The notes under the pieces are model-generated. The model saw only the letters and a program-made list of their open reading frames with translations. It searched no databases and was not told where the DNA came from. A stretch of 64,000 nt of DNA from Endocalyx cinctus. Taxonomy: Eukaryota > Ascomycota > Sordariomycetes > Amphisphaeriales > Apiosporaceae. The stretch spans positions 2,914,001 to 2,978,000 of the forward strand of contig BCKC01000006.1 of the NCBI GenBank assembly GCA_001600455.1. The letters are read 5' to 3'. Numbering within the stretch: position 1 is the stretch's first letter; every line of letters starts with the position of its first letter. Below, one piece after another: positions 1 to 11,694 of this stretch. Made by a program: the position numbers and the translations under genes.

Positions 1-1834
1 CAAGCTCTAGGCCCTGACGAAAACGGAGCAAAGGCATCGTATATAGCTTTCGACGACCCAGGTGCACCCGGTTCCTGAACGGGATCTAGCCATCTTTCTG
101 GTCGGTATGCGAAGGGTTCTGGAAAGTATGCCTGTCTCATACCTCATTATTAATAATGCTACGTCTAAAAATACGCAAGGATGATACTGCTGAGTGCCAT
201 TCTTCTTGGACTTAAAATCCGTTGTATGTCAGAAACAAGATGGCATTACTGTAATACGTACCTCGTTATGGTGCAGGGCATACGGGTTTACACCCACATA
301 AGTACCTTTTGGTATCACATGTCCATCAACCACGAACGGACGTTTCCCTTCCTCTTCCGCGGATAACTCTCTCCAAAGCGTGGTAGGTGCCGGCGGGGAG
401 AGTCTCATGTTCTCGTCAATACACGCCCGTAGATACCTGCAGCCCGCAAGCTTACTTCCCCCTATTTCTTTCCCTGTCCGAAAAGTGGAGCGAATCTCTC
501 GAGCTAGCTTCTTATAACAATCCGAATTTCGTGCTACGTAAAACAATGTTGCTGCCGTGGCCGTACCTGTTGTGTCACCTCCTATAGAACTGTTAGATCA
601 CTCTTCTGAAGTAGATAATAAGCGCACAGACTATCTAAAATATTATCTAACCTGCGATTATGAAAGATATAGCCTCCATCCAGAGGTCTTGACGACGAAG
701 GTCTTTGGTATCTCCCGTCTTGAGAGCGTCGGCGACAAAGGAGTACAAGTCATGCTTCGCGTGAGTTTCCTCCGCCGCTCGGCTCTTCACCATGACTTCA
801 ATCAGTCGGAGAACCTTAAATAATGTCCTATCAAGTAATAGATTAAGGGGTATATATGTTTAATTGTATATGTGAAAAAGCATATATTCAATTAGGTGTT
901 ATCTCCATACAAATTTTCACCAGGTATTTACAGTATGTTGTTTTGGAATAATATATCTCCGGTATCTAATCTGATAATATGCAGTCCGTATTTCGGTATC
1001 GTCGGAATTTGAAAATAAATATTCGTAAGCTTGTTCGATAGGCCCATACTATCTGACATGAAACGGTTCTGTTCCTCTGTCTGTGTCCGGAGTTCATAGC
1101 CGAAGGAGAGATGTCCGACGACATCCATCCCAAGATAGTTACACGGTCTTTTCATGTCTATGGCATCTTCGCGGTGACCTGCTATCTGCGCGATAAAAGT
1201 GTCGATCTCTTCTATCATCTTTGGCTCGAAGGTCCTCATGGAGCGTTCATTAAGGACAGGGCCAACAAGCTTTCTTTTTTTCGCGGTGCATTTCGTTGTT
1301 TAATGCATTAAAAATATTAAATAGCCGAAGATCTGGCTGGTTCATCCGATACACAACCGGCTTCGTGACTCTTTCGTCATTATATATGTCTTCATATGTT
1401 AGAAATTGAGTAATCTATGATGAAGTATCAGAGCGATTACCTTTCAAGGCCGAAGAAGTATTAAAGACTAGCTTGTTGGGGCCTTGTCTAATAACCGGGC
1501 CTGTAGATAATTGAAAGGTTAGTATTCACTAGTCCTGCCAATAAGTAGATACGATTTACCATATCTGAGATGATCTTCATGGGCACGCCAATGAGAATTC
1601 CGTCTCAGAGCGAAATATGCGCCGTAAAAATGCGTGAATCGAGCGATGAAGGGCCCTGGATATTGGCGCAAGGGATGGAAGAAAAACTCGTAGGTCAGAA
1701 TCCAGATGATCTTGTGATCCCATCAGCATCTTAACATGGCACGAATTAACTAGAGGAATCCTCACATAACTGCCAAGGACATAGAGTCCGTATGTGGAAA
1801 GTAGTTCCCAAAAACCTGAGATTTCGGTCTGCAT
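1..1834 (-). CDS. Cytochrome P450, 3'-truncated by window start, with a homopolymer frameshift
   Basis: Fungal microsomal P450 (haem monooxygenase of the ER membrane). From the ATG at 1834 a hydrophobic anchor joins across an approx. 55-nt intron to HPLRQYPGP, the usual proline hinge; a 59-nt intron (1501-1559) joins LRYG to PVIRQGPNKL. Further on are the I-helix AGGDTT (split by an intron near 590-650), the K-helix ENMR at about 420, AYRPERW, and the haem loop FSSGPRA, which runs into base 1, so the C-terminus is outside the window. About six introns keep frame. One defect: around 1275-1281 (seven T on +) the frame changes by one base between NNEMHR and KLVGPVLNERS, and no intron can absorb it. 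It is either a pseudogene, a recent mutation or a homopolymer read error. The substrate is unknown. It lies in tandem with the next P450. Confidence 0.85.
1275..1281. other. Seven-base homopolymer at a P450 frameshift
   Basis: A run of seven T (A on the coding strand) sits exactly where the first P450 changes frame. Both flanks are well conserved P450 sequence in different frames, and one base fewer would make the frames agree. I see no GT..AG pair between the two frames. Confidence 0.7.
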
Positions 1835-2583
1835 CTCGTAATAGCAGGTTATCAAAGCCACGAACTTGTGATAAAAATCCGAGGAGTTGTTATATTCTAT
1901 CAGCTAATTATGTATAAGAATACACCACCTAAAAGCTGAATTGAAGCTTATAAATAATCAGTCTCGAATCGGATACGGTTTCTCAGTCTTATATAATAAT
2001 ATACGTAAAGATTATACAGCACATAGTGACTATGGCTTGGTATGGTATTATAATACCATACCGCCTGTTTCTGAGATAAATAGCCGACATAATACATTTC
2101 AGATTGGAAGACTCATATTATTATTAACGCGCATATTACCATTTTCCACTCTGGTATGATCCTAACATATTATGAAAGGTTATAAACAGGTACTATTTCC
2201 GTGCCATTTTCCAGAGGTGTGATAATAATTTAATTAATTCGATCGCAATCACATACCAGATACTTGCACAGCCGGCACTTGGAACATCACGCGATGCATC
2301 GTGACAGTAACATTTTACGTCGTAGCACCACCAAATTTCCCCAGCATACTCAGCAACCTGCATCTTATCCAGTGGCCAACTGACTGGGCGTAGATACGGC
2401 TAAATTGCTGCCCAAAGATTACTCGGCTATCGGATCTCGTTGGAGCTTCGGTTCGGGAATAATCGGTATAATACGATATAATACAACTAATTACCGGTAA
2501 CGACCGTATCACGTAAGATTTCCAAGCAACCCATCTGCATTAGCGCGTTTTGCGTGCCACTCTTCCTCCTTCCCTCCGCCGTC
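1835..2583. other. Intergenic, AT-rich
   Basis: Spacer between the two tandem P450 genes, holding the promoter of the first and the 3' end of the second. It contains palindromic AT stretches near 2038-2062. No open frame here looks coding. Confidence 0.6.
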
Positions 2584-4565
2584 TCAAATCCTCTCGATCG
2601 AGATATTCATATGCGCCGCTCTCAGCGTGAAGCTCGGGTTCTCGAACGCGAAGGGTCTCTCGAGCTCGACGAAGCGGAAGCGCGAGACGAGCTCGACCAC
2701 GATCGTCTTGAACTCGCAGTAGGCGAAGGAGCGGCCGATGCAGATGCGCGGGCCGTTCGAGAAGGACGAGAACGCCCACGGCGATTGCGCCTCGGCCGAG
2801 AGCGCGTCCCACCGGTCCGGGTCGAACTCGTCCACGGTCGGACCCCAGATGCGCGGGTCCATCAGCGTCACGTGCGGGACGACGTCGAAGACGGCGCCCT
2901 TGGGGATGGGGACGCCGCAGACTGAGGTCGCGCATTCGGCTTGTCTGTACGTTGTTGATGCTATTTTGGACGATAATTAGTTAATATAAACATAATCAGT
3001 ATCATATTGGGTTACCCCTTTTGTGGGGAGATGTGGGGCCGACACTTTGAGGAATATTGTTTTCTTACCAGGAGAGTAACGTCGCAATGTCTCTAGGACA
3101 AATTTATGTAAATATGGCAAAGATTCAATTTGTGCATATGGAATCTTAGTAGGGTGTTTATCTCCCGAGGCTGCAAATAATTCTTCACGGAGCTTATCCT
3201 GAATATCGTGCTGGTTGGCCAATTCGTAGCAGGCCCAGGTGAGACCATTAGCTACGGTATCGTGACCAGCCACCAGCATTTGTAGACACTATTTGAAAAA
3301 AAGTCGGATTAGTTACGAATTTTGTTTCTTATTATGAAGATTACAATTTCCTGGAACATGTACAAATAAGAGTTTTCTTGTGTACTTACATCGCCAACCA
3401 TTTGCGTCTCGCTAAAGTCTCCATAGTCACCTACCAAGCTCTGCTCGATGATGAAGCCCAGTATGTCGGTATGGTTACCGCTGATGAACTTTCCAGAACT
3501 CATATCAGCCTGTAATTTCTTCTTCTTGGTACGGATCAGCTCTACCAGAACAGCTTGAATCCAGGTGGTGGCGCGTATAAAGTTCCGATTAGCCTTGATA
3601 GGCAGCCACCGCACGGGTAAATAGCCGCTCATGAATAAAAGTAGCTGACCAAGTTTGCCTGGTGTGAAGATATCGTGATAGGCCTGGCGGAAAGAATAGT
3701 CTCCGTTGGCTGAGCTTTTGGTGTTCTTCCCGCTGCTTTGGAAGCTGGTTGATTTGAGACTCGCAAGCTCAACGCCAAGTACGACGGCCCCTATGATGTC
3801 CAGAGCCCCCTTGGTAAAAGTATCACTCAGGTCAAGCACAGCTCGGTGACCGTTTGTCCCGGCTTCGATGGCGCGGTCAAAGAGAGAAGTCAAGTCCTTC
3901 GCCTTGTCTTGGAACACGGGTTCCAATTGGCGGATATTATGAAGCGCGAATACTGGGTTAAGCACTGTTCGACGGGTTAACGAAATCGTAGCCTTTTACA
4001 GTTCCTTGATAGATATAACTCGTACTTTTTCTGTGAGTCTTGTGGGCGTCAAATTCCATAGTGGCAAGGCCATAACCGAGCAAGAGCTGAGTTATGCGTA
4101 AGAACATATCAGTCTTACGAAAATCATAGCAATGTGTCTGCAATACGTCTTTGAACGCGGCCATATGATTAGGCACGAGTATCTCGGTATTTACGAAGCC
4201 TAGGTAGCGGACGACCGGTGCATCGGGAAATTCTCTGTTCCACTCGATGTACTTGGTCGTCGGCATTTCAGCCTGGGTTATCTTGAAGAATTGGCCAAAG
4301 AGCCAATGTCCATCCTAGAGATTGGATGTGAGTCCTTCGGTTGAATACTAATTTGTGAAGACTGTCATTCACTTACTTGCGGACCTGGCAAATGGCGCAG
4401 CGGCGAGAAGAACCTGTGGTAAAGAAATATCCGATAAATCTTCACAGCTAAATACTGAGTAAAACAGAACCCCGCAGCCAGAACTGTGATTTCCCAGTCA
4501 GTTAGCAACGACTTCAGGGCCAACGCCTCCACAAAAGAAAGGCCGACACAAGCGACTAGATCCAT
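2584..4565 (-). CDS. Cytochrome P450 (complete, five exons)
   Basis: Complete P450 of about 542 aa. Exons, read on the minus strand: 4565-4377, 4314-4026, 3964-3390, 3288-3069, 2939-2584; all phases agree. Residues about 12-50 are hydrophobic (ER anchor), followed by the hinge RHLPGPQ. The middle carries MLNPVFALHNIRQLEPVF, typical of CYP4/CYP5-like fungal P450s. The I-helix is AGHDT (about 3255), the K-helix ETLRR (about 3085), followed by FDPDRW and the haem loop FSNGPRICIG with its ligand Cys, ending at SIERI. The last exon starts from acceptor CAAG at 2940. That exon is much richer in G+C than the other four. The substrate cannot be told from sequence. The adjacent P450 suggests joint work in one oxidative pathway, but no backbone synthase is in the window. 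Confidence 0.9.
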
Positions 4566-5515
4566 AATCGATTATATCAATCCTCAGTATTATCTTGTCC
4601 CTAAAGAAATTGCAAGGTAGTACAAATATGCTTAGATAGTAATATGGATATATGTAGGTCGTCAACTACCCCAGAACTAATCTGTTGGTTTTCTGTATCG
4701 AACCGAGTTATTTCATAAAATTGATTGAAAAAATGTGAAAAAAGTCAAATATCTATATGAAACACTAGGAAGCTCCCTAAACAGCGAGGTTAGATAACGG
4801 ATAAGAACGATGGAACGGTATCAAGGATTTGGTAAGGATAGCCTCCCCAGCCCACGGGTAGGAGGTGACGTGTATGCCAAACTACTCCAGGGGAGATAAC
4901 GTCTAGATACACAAAGATGCACCAGCACTATATTGGAAAGCTTTCAATTCGCCGATCGGTCCATCGATTCCCCGCAGTCACAAGCCCCGTCACAATATCA
5001 GCACGAGTGGCGTCGAAAAAAGCTCGCGCACAATACCACCAAAACTTACCTGCTTCACTGCCCATTCTTTTATAGATAATAGTACGATATGTGTATGACA
5101 CTTATACCTTTAGAAAGAGAAAGAAACGAGAGAACAATAAAACGTTCTCGTTTGTTTTTTTATTTTTTTCATGATTTTTCTAAATTTGGAAATATAAAAT
5201 GAAGATTTTGACCTTGGCTTCTCACGGGAGGGATTAGCGCGGAAATAACCGTACCATGTCGACATGTACGTTTATAATACGGATATACGATAAATACTTA
5301 ATTATATCAAGAGATTTTAAAAAAAGAAACAAGTTTCATAATTATCTCGTCTTTCTCTTTTTTGACCGCTCCCAGCTACCATCAACGAAGATTAGTTATT
5401 TAATATCTACTCTATATTTTTCGTTAGATTTTTTACTCCTTGAACATGAGTACATGTTTGAGTAACCACGCCAAATACACACCATTGACGAATTAGCCGT
5501 CTTGGCTTATGCGCT
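4566..5515. other. Intergenic, AT-rich
   Basis: Upstream region of the second P450, then low-complexity AT-rich DNA with A/T runs near 5155-5170. Nothing coding is recognisable. Confidence 0.55.
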
Positions 5516-6106
5516 CCCACCGATCCCTACTCTTCACGGAGTTGCACTCTCCATAATGGCGATTTCTATCATCCTCTCAGTCTCTGATTTGATTCCACTC
5601 AACATAAGTCGAGTTTATATTCGAGCTTAATCGTTGTCCAATAAGGCGGAAAGGATACGAGACTGGGATGACACCATAGCGGTTCTCTGATTGGCGGATC
5701 TACCATTGCTGTACAGGGAATATGCTAGAGAGAGAGAGACAAGGAGATTTCCTAGATGATGAATCTTATCGCAGCTCCTATTTGTACTAGAATGTACTTT
5801 CAGCACTATGGGTGCGTTCTACGGCGTAGGCAAGATCGACTCTGAGCTAGGCAAGCAGTCTATTTATTTTCGTTCACATTGACTAACATCTACATTTTTG
5901 CTTGATTAATGCGCCTGTCCAAGCAAACCAAGCTCACATGGCTGCTATACGTTATGCTCGCCGGTTGCGTCTTCATCTCCATCGTGACTATGTACATGTC
6001 TTTCAACTGTACGCTGGTGGCCGCCAGCTGGGGTCCATTACTCGGAAGCTGTAGAGAAAATCAGAGCGACCTCCTTTCTCCGAGGCTCGGTTTTCCCTGG
6101 GAGTAG
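5516..6106 (+). pseudogene. Relic of a rhodopsin/PTH11-like seven-helix membrane protein
   Basis: A series of short frames broken by stops keeps the feel of the fungal rhodopsin-domain (SAT4/PTH11-like) family. Around 5540-5690 a helix-like stretch is followed by SRVYIRA, a stop, and RIRDWDDTIAVL, which resembles the family's first loop (RLYxR..GWDD). At 5909-6106 there is an open stretch MRLSKQTKLTWLLYVMLAGC with a further helix. No single frame spans the whole, and no intron set repairs the stops. RIP-type mutation in an AT-rich region would explain this. The assignment rests on pattern alone. Confidence 0.4.
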
Positions 6107-6438
6107 ATCGTCATGGACTTGACTTGCGCCGCTTTTCCTTTCTTCGCCATGAATAATTTGTAAATGCGACGACTTATAGACAAATGCTCTCATCGTTGTA
6201 ATTGGGTTGGGTATACTTGCTAGAATTCTGGCTAGGTATACTAAGTATGGATTACCTGGACTATCCTAAGTAATAAGCAGCTTATGTTGGCTATATTCTG
6301 CGGAGTTTTCTCGGATATTATTAGATGTCGTAGGGCTTAGCTTTTGTACATAGTAGGATGCTATTATTGCAGGGTAATTAGTCAGTTAAAAGTAGAGGCT
6401 ATCACTGCGTACATGTAAACGTGAAGGGCATATTTCGC
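6107..6438. other. Intergenic
   Basis: Spacer between the membrane-protein relic and the 3' end of the HET gene. Nothing recognised. Confidence 0.5.
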
Positions 6439-8601
6439 CTAGATAAGATTAAACTTTTCATCTGGAAAATCTTGAAACCAATCTGTGTCATCCTCCACTG
6501 TGCTTGCAAAATTGAAGCATCCGATCCTCCTGAATTTTCCAGAACGTTCTTCAGGTCTAAGTATTAAACCTTTGTAGGTCCAGATTGTACCACCGTAAGC
6601 AATAGCAAAGAGCATAGTAACGCCAATTCCTGAGTCGGTTGCGCCAGCTGAGTAATCGTAGTACCCCAAACACTCACGTGTATGAAACCCTTCTAACCCC
6701 TTTCCCTTCACCGAAAATGTCAGTTTTACATTTTCACCCTCGTCTCCCACAAACGGAGTTAGTGATGCGGAAATAAGCTTTGCACAACCGCTGATACTAC
6801 CCGAAATTAGGGTACCATAAGGATTTGATGGGTCAGTTAGTTCGATAGTCACTTCTTTAATACTCATTGCACTTTCATCGGGCGAGGCCGTGAGGAATTT
6901 AACCGGCCTCTTCGCAGAGAACCATGACCATGAGGGTGAGCCAAGTTCGATTGGCTGTGACTCTTGGGGATTTAGTACTATCCATAGTAACCCCTGAACC
7001 AGGAAAGGCTCCCAAAAACCAGCAACGTAGCGCTGCTTGAGTGCCTGGCCGCAAATCTTCGCAAGGCCTGAAACTCCATGGACTCTGTCCTCTTGTAGCG
7101 TCAAGCTTCTATCTGTGAAGAGCTGGACGAGCTGAGTCCAGCACTTTATAATTTCGTTCGGGTCTACTGCAAAGCCTCGGCGGATATGCTCTCCTGGTCG
7201 AATCATTGTTTCGATCTGCCTAACCATAGATCGACAATTATTGAGGTCTCCCGCCGGTTCATCCTCGATACCCCTTTTCCAACTGTTCGAGAGGCAGTAT
7301 CCAATTTCCATGCCATTACACTTGAAGAGTACTTGTCTAGTGCCAAAAGTCAGAACTCTTCTCGACAGCATGATTTCCTGTAAGCACCAGCCGCGTTTAT
7401 CGAGCGGCTCGGGATCATAACCTTCTGCCGTCATAAGTATAATACTGCTAAGTGTCCCTCCCGAATGACAGTACGAGAGCTTGAAAATCTCTCTAGTGAA
7501 ATCATTCGATTGGAAATCACCGAGAAACCCCTCGACAACAGCCGTTGCTCTAGATGCCGAAATCGTGAGGACCGCGCTACCATATATATCCGGCATCTTG
7601 GTAATTTCTTCGAGTTTGTCGTCCTTGTCATCTTGAACTATGCAGAAGGCATCTACCCAGAGAAAGCGCCACGGAAGCTTTCGGCAAACCGTTATGGCGT
7701 CCTGAAGAGTCTTGGGTAGCGACAACCACGGAATCCCTGAACGCCAGCGATCGACAAAATCCTTAGTGGACCTCATAACTTGTTCGCCACCCCAGCAGTA
7801 GCTTAAGGCGACATACGGCTCGGGGACCATGCCGGAAGTATCACACAGTCGTATAACTTCTGCTCCGTTTTCTTGACGAACTTCTATCAATCTCTTCGGC
7901 ATGAAATTTATATGTCTGGAGGAGCAGATTAGATGTTCATAATCTGCGTTTTCGCATTCCTGAATTGCCTCTCTAAGAGCAAATATCATGCGATCAGACA
8001 AGACTTTTCGGGATAGGAATTCGGATCTGATAAGACTTCCATCGATATTGTTCCCTGGACATTCATCGGTATTAGTAGTCAGCGATGTAACATTATAATG
8101 TCAAGAACATAATCAAGACTCACTAGATTCAACCCAATCGAGGGTATACGGCTCGAACTTGCAGAGTAAACGCCCATCGGCTGCTGAACAGATACCGAAG
8201 CAGTTTGAAGGCAAAGAGATATCGGCAGAGGCTTTATAGATAGCTAAGTCTTCTAGGTACGTGGTGATTTGAATGAGACAGAGTCTGCCCGAAGAGAATG
8301 CGGAACCAAACATATGTATGAGACCGTCAAGATTTTGAACACCGGGGTACCGAACAAGTCCAGTTTGCTCAAATTCCCGGACTATTTCCCACTCAATTCG
8401 CCATTTATCTTTGCATAACCATTGGAAGAAGAGGCATTCGGTTGATGTTCCAATATCAAGGATATCACCCACCACGCAAGGAAGGTCGATGACGCCGTGG
8501 TCTCTTGGGGATCCTGGCAGAGAACGTATATTTTTCTTATCTATTACAAGAGCCTGGCAATGCTCGCACGAGTGAGGATGAAGCCTCAGTTGTTCGTCCA
8601 T
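6439..8601 (-). CDS. HET-domain protein (heterokaryon incompatibility type)
   Basis: Two exons, 8601-8124 and 8054-6439, give about 697 aa; the 69-nt intron keeps frame. The N-terminus has SCEHCQALVID, a Cys pair often seen ahead of HET domains. The HET domain itself begins about residue 240 with EPYVALSYCWGG, followed by LPKTLQDAITVCRKL, FLWVDAFCIVQDD and MPDIYGSAVLTISAS, which are the three conserved blocks of the family. KRGWCLQEIMLSRR is the usual late block. The long C-terminal part has no recognised domain. Proteins with this domain trigger cell death when hyphae of different genotype fuse, or act in related self/non-self reactions, but most genomic copies have no proven role. Confidence 0.92.
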
Positions 8602-10789
8602 GCCGTAATAACGTTGGCGTCATCTGGGTGCTGCGGATATGCTGCGAGAAGCGGAGGGTATTTGAATCGGTTTCCTCGATATCGTGCGTGTCTAAGATGT
8701 CATTATGTGAATCAAAAAGATGCAAATGGAGCAATGAAGAGAGGCCAATTAAATTTCTCTTTTTGTGGGCAGGTAATTGTTTCTCGGACCCCCCAGAAGT
8801 ATGGGCAGTATAGTGTGGTGGCAATCTAATTATTGGCTTCAGGTCTTTAAGAGAAGAGGGGCAGAGGAGAAAATTCATTATAAGGCTGTGAATTACATTT
8901 TCAGCTATTTCTACTGGGCCAATTTTGCGCCTCTGCACTGTAAGCTTGGAGATTTATTAAATGCTGAGAAGCGAAGCAATCCTCCACTATTTCTGGGTTG
9001 CTTATGGCACAACTGGGGACAGGGGGTAACCGATTTGCCACTATATTATTAGGTACACGGGTGGGTCGAAATAAATATCTAAGTCTTATCCGGCGAAAGG
9101 AAAACTCCATATTAACGTCCTCTTCGTTCCCTACCCCCATTATCAATGAGATGGTCATTCGGGGAACATCTTACAAATAATTACTGCTGCCACTCGCTCG
9201 CATTAACTGGACTTTTATTCAGTATCAACTAATTAGTCAAAGAAATATGTAAGCTTCCTGTGCTCAATCTTGTCGACTTGAAAGTAGCACTCTTCGCAGG
9301 TCCTAACATGGAAATGCACTATTAAGATGCCAGAATGAAGCAGTATAATGGTCTGAAATAGTCACGCTTGTCATGGCTCGAATAAATATATATGTTTAAC
9401 TCATCAGTTTTAATTACTGAAATTTCATGATTGGGGCCCTATTACATTTGGATATAAGCTACGGTAATTAAGTCAAAAATTTCTCAGATTAGAATAAAGT
9501 CTCAGCTGACAGAGAGTTCATATTTGACAACTTGCATATCACTGAATGTTATCACTAGACGAAACAAATGGTGATATTAATAGTTTTGAGGTTATAAGGC
9601 AAAGGGTCGTTAACGCCTAAGCTAGGAGTTAACACATTCAAGAATTGGCTCCTATTTACGTAACTAGACCAAATAGAAAAAAGAAGGAGTAGTTGTTGAT
9701 ATTCCAAGGAAGAAATCATCGAATGTGTACGTGTGCCTTTTTCGATCAGGTCATTTACATATCAAGGAAAGTGAAAGAAGAAAAAAGAGACATTAAGGAT
9801 GGGTCTAATCTGAAACTCGATTTATTCAGTAGCCTCTGTTCACGATGCCTTACTATGCCGTTTAGGCATGCAGGTATTTCTAATTTTACTATTTGTTCTA
9901 AGTGTCAGTTGCTAGTTTTTTTTTTTTTTTTTTTTTTTTTCAAAATAAAAATAAAATAAAATAATAATCTGTATATACACTCCACCATCATCTAGGATAG
10001 TCATACTAGTTTTAATAAAGAGTCATATATACATTAGTGACTTCCTCTTTTTGAGAAAAAGAAAACGAGAATGGATAACGTCGTACCCACTCAATGAGTA
10101 GAATTCTACAACAAATTCTGTTTCTGGTGTAATTAGGTAGAGAAAGTGGCAAAATATTTGACTACCATTCTTTTCCGGAAGATAGTCAATAAACAAACAG
10201 TGAATTAAGGTTGGCAATCAATAAATGGAATCACGTCCTAGTCTTCCGCGGTTGTCAGTTATGGGAAAACTTCTATTTCTGTAGGTCAAATGACTTCAAA
10301 AAGATACATTCACCTGCGGGGACAACCGCAATTCCTAGTTTATGATTGAATGAGTAGTACTGTGATTACTCAAGTAGGTACCTAACACAATGTAAATAAT
10401 CATCAAGCAAAGGTAGTTAATCAAATCTGGTATGTACTTAATAGGAATCATCCCATCCCTAACGTGGGTCAACATGAGTTAATGGCATAATACCAGAAAA
10501 AAAAAAAAAAAAAACTGATTAGTACATTCTAATTATTGTACACTGCAATGGAATAATACAATGGCGATTAAGGTTAATCACTGCGAACAATGGATTTAAT
10601 AGAATGCACCTGTATGGATAGTCTGGAAATTTTGTATAAATACATCCAAATCTCCCCTAGAACTCGAATCACTTTTCCTCTTTTCCTTTCTCAAACTAAT
10701 AAATAATCACCAACATATAACTATATCTTTCTATCCATCACATCAACTTCTACCTACCTCAAGTTTTCTACCTGCTGAGCAAAGCGAAA
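8602..10789. other. Long gene-free AT-rich stretch
   Basis: About 2.2 kb between the HET gene and the first CGH-family gene. It contains a T run at about 9917-9940, A runs at about 10498-10514, and the promoter of the following gene. Small frames at 8497-9180 have no domain and overlap on both strands; I do not call them. Confidence 0.5.
10635..10642 (+). promoter_or_regulatory. Candidate TATA box
   Basis: TATAAATA lies about 150 nt upstream of the ATG at 10790, with a pyrimidine-rich tract (CTTTTCCTCTTTTCC) between them, the usual layout of a well expressed fungal gene. Confidence 0.5.
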
Positions 10790-11694
10790 ATGTGCAACGA
10801 CATCCAGAAGGTAACCTACTCCCAATGCGGACACATGTACCGCTACTGGTGGGGTCACTCTCGCGTATGCTTGTTCTTCCCTCATCGCTCCGATGAGTTT
10901 CACATCGCGATCCAGTTCGATAAACTGCTGGACGACACTTGCCCCCAGTGCAAAGTGACTGCCCAAGCTAAGGAAGCGGGCCTGAAATTTTCCAAGGCAG
11001 AGCTCACCGCTTACATCAACAAGCGATGCAGTCGAGAAGTTTACGAGCAGTCCGAAGCTACTCGTCGCATGGCCTTGGCTACCAAGAGTCAGGTTGGCCT
11101 TCAAGACGAGAAGACCGTTGCTGGTTTGACCGAAAAGGTCAAACAGCAGATTGTGTACTACACCAATCAATTCAAGAATGATGGACGCAAGTACCTTATT
11201 CTTGAAGCCATGCTCAACCTCCCGGCTCAGTTCAACCAGGAGTACCTCACCAAGTTTCTGGGATCCCACTACGACAAGCGCAAGGGAACCAAGTACATCC
11301 GCCCGAGCCTTGAGCCTCTCATCTCCCTGGCCCATCGCAACCATCTTGAGAGAGCCTTCCGAGAGGGTTATGCTCTACGAACTCCCATGCCCTACGAGGC
11401 TCCCAAGGCCGTCGCTGGACCTTCCAAGGGCAACGACGGAGACAAGAAGCAAGCTACTGAGGTTGCTGGAACTCAGAAGAAGGCCGGTGTTCCTGCCCAT
11501 GCTGCCCCGACTGCCCCGACTGCCCCGGCTGCCGAGACTACCCAAGCTGACCCGTTTTCTACGGCTTTGAGTATTCGTGTAAGTGTTTAACCATATTCTG
11601 AAGTCTGATCGAAGGGATTTCCTTCCAAGCTAAGATTCCAAAGCTAATGAACTGTTTTCTTGAAATATAGTCTCGACCCAACCCCGGAAAGTAG
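10790..11694 (+). CDS. Hypothetical CGHxYRYWWG/CPQC protein, paralogue 1
   Basis: Exon 10790-11578 plus a tiny last exon 11671-11694 (donor GTAAGT, acceptor ATATAG) gives 270 aa. No known domain name comes to mind. The N-terminus has CGHMYRYWWG (about residues 13-22) and TCPQCK (about 52-57); two Cys, one His and a further CxxC could bind zinc. The middle is charged and helical (SEATRRMALATKSQ). The C-terminus is low-complexity Ala/Pro/Thr/Lys (APTAPTAPAAE). There is no signal peptide or membrane segment. It is clearly homologous to the gene at 13278, sharing IQK-x-T, CGHxYRYWWG, CLFF, CPQC, EATRR and HLER-x-REG. The function is unknown. Confidence 0.85.

Noticed and set aside
2554..2980. Frames opposite the last P450 exon
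   Set aside because: Shadows of the G+C-rich exon encoding the haem loop.
8497..9180. Overlapping open frames on both strands upstream of the HET gene
   Set aside because: No domain, no codon-like bias, and they overlap one another and the HET start.
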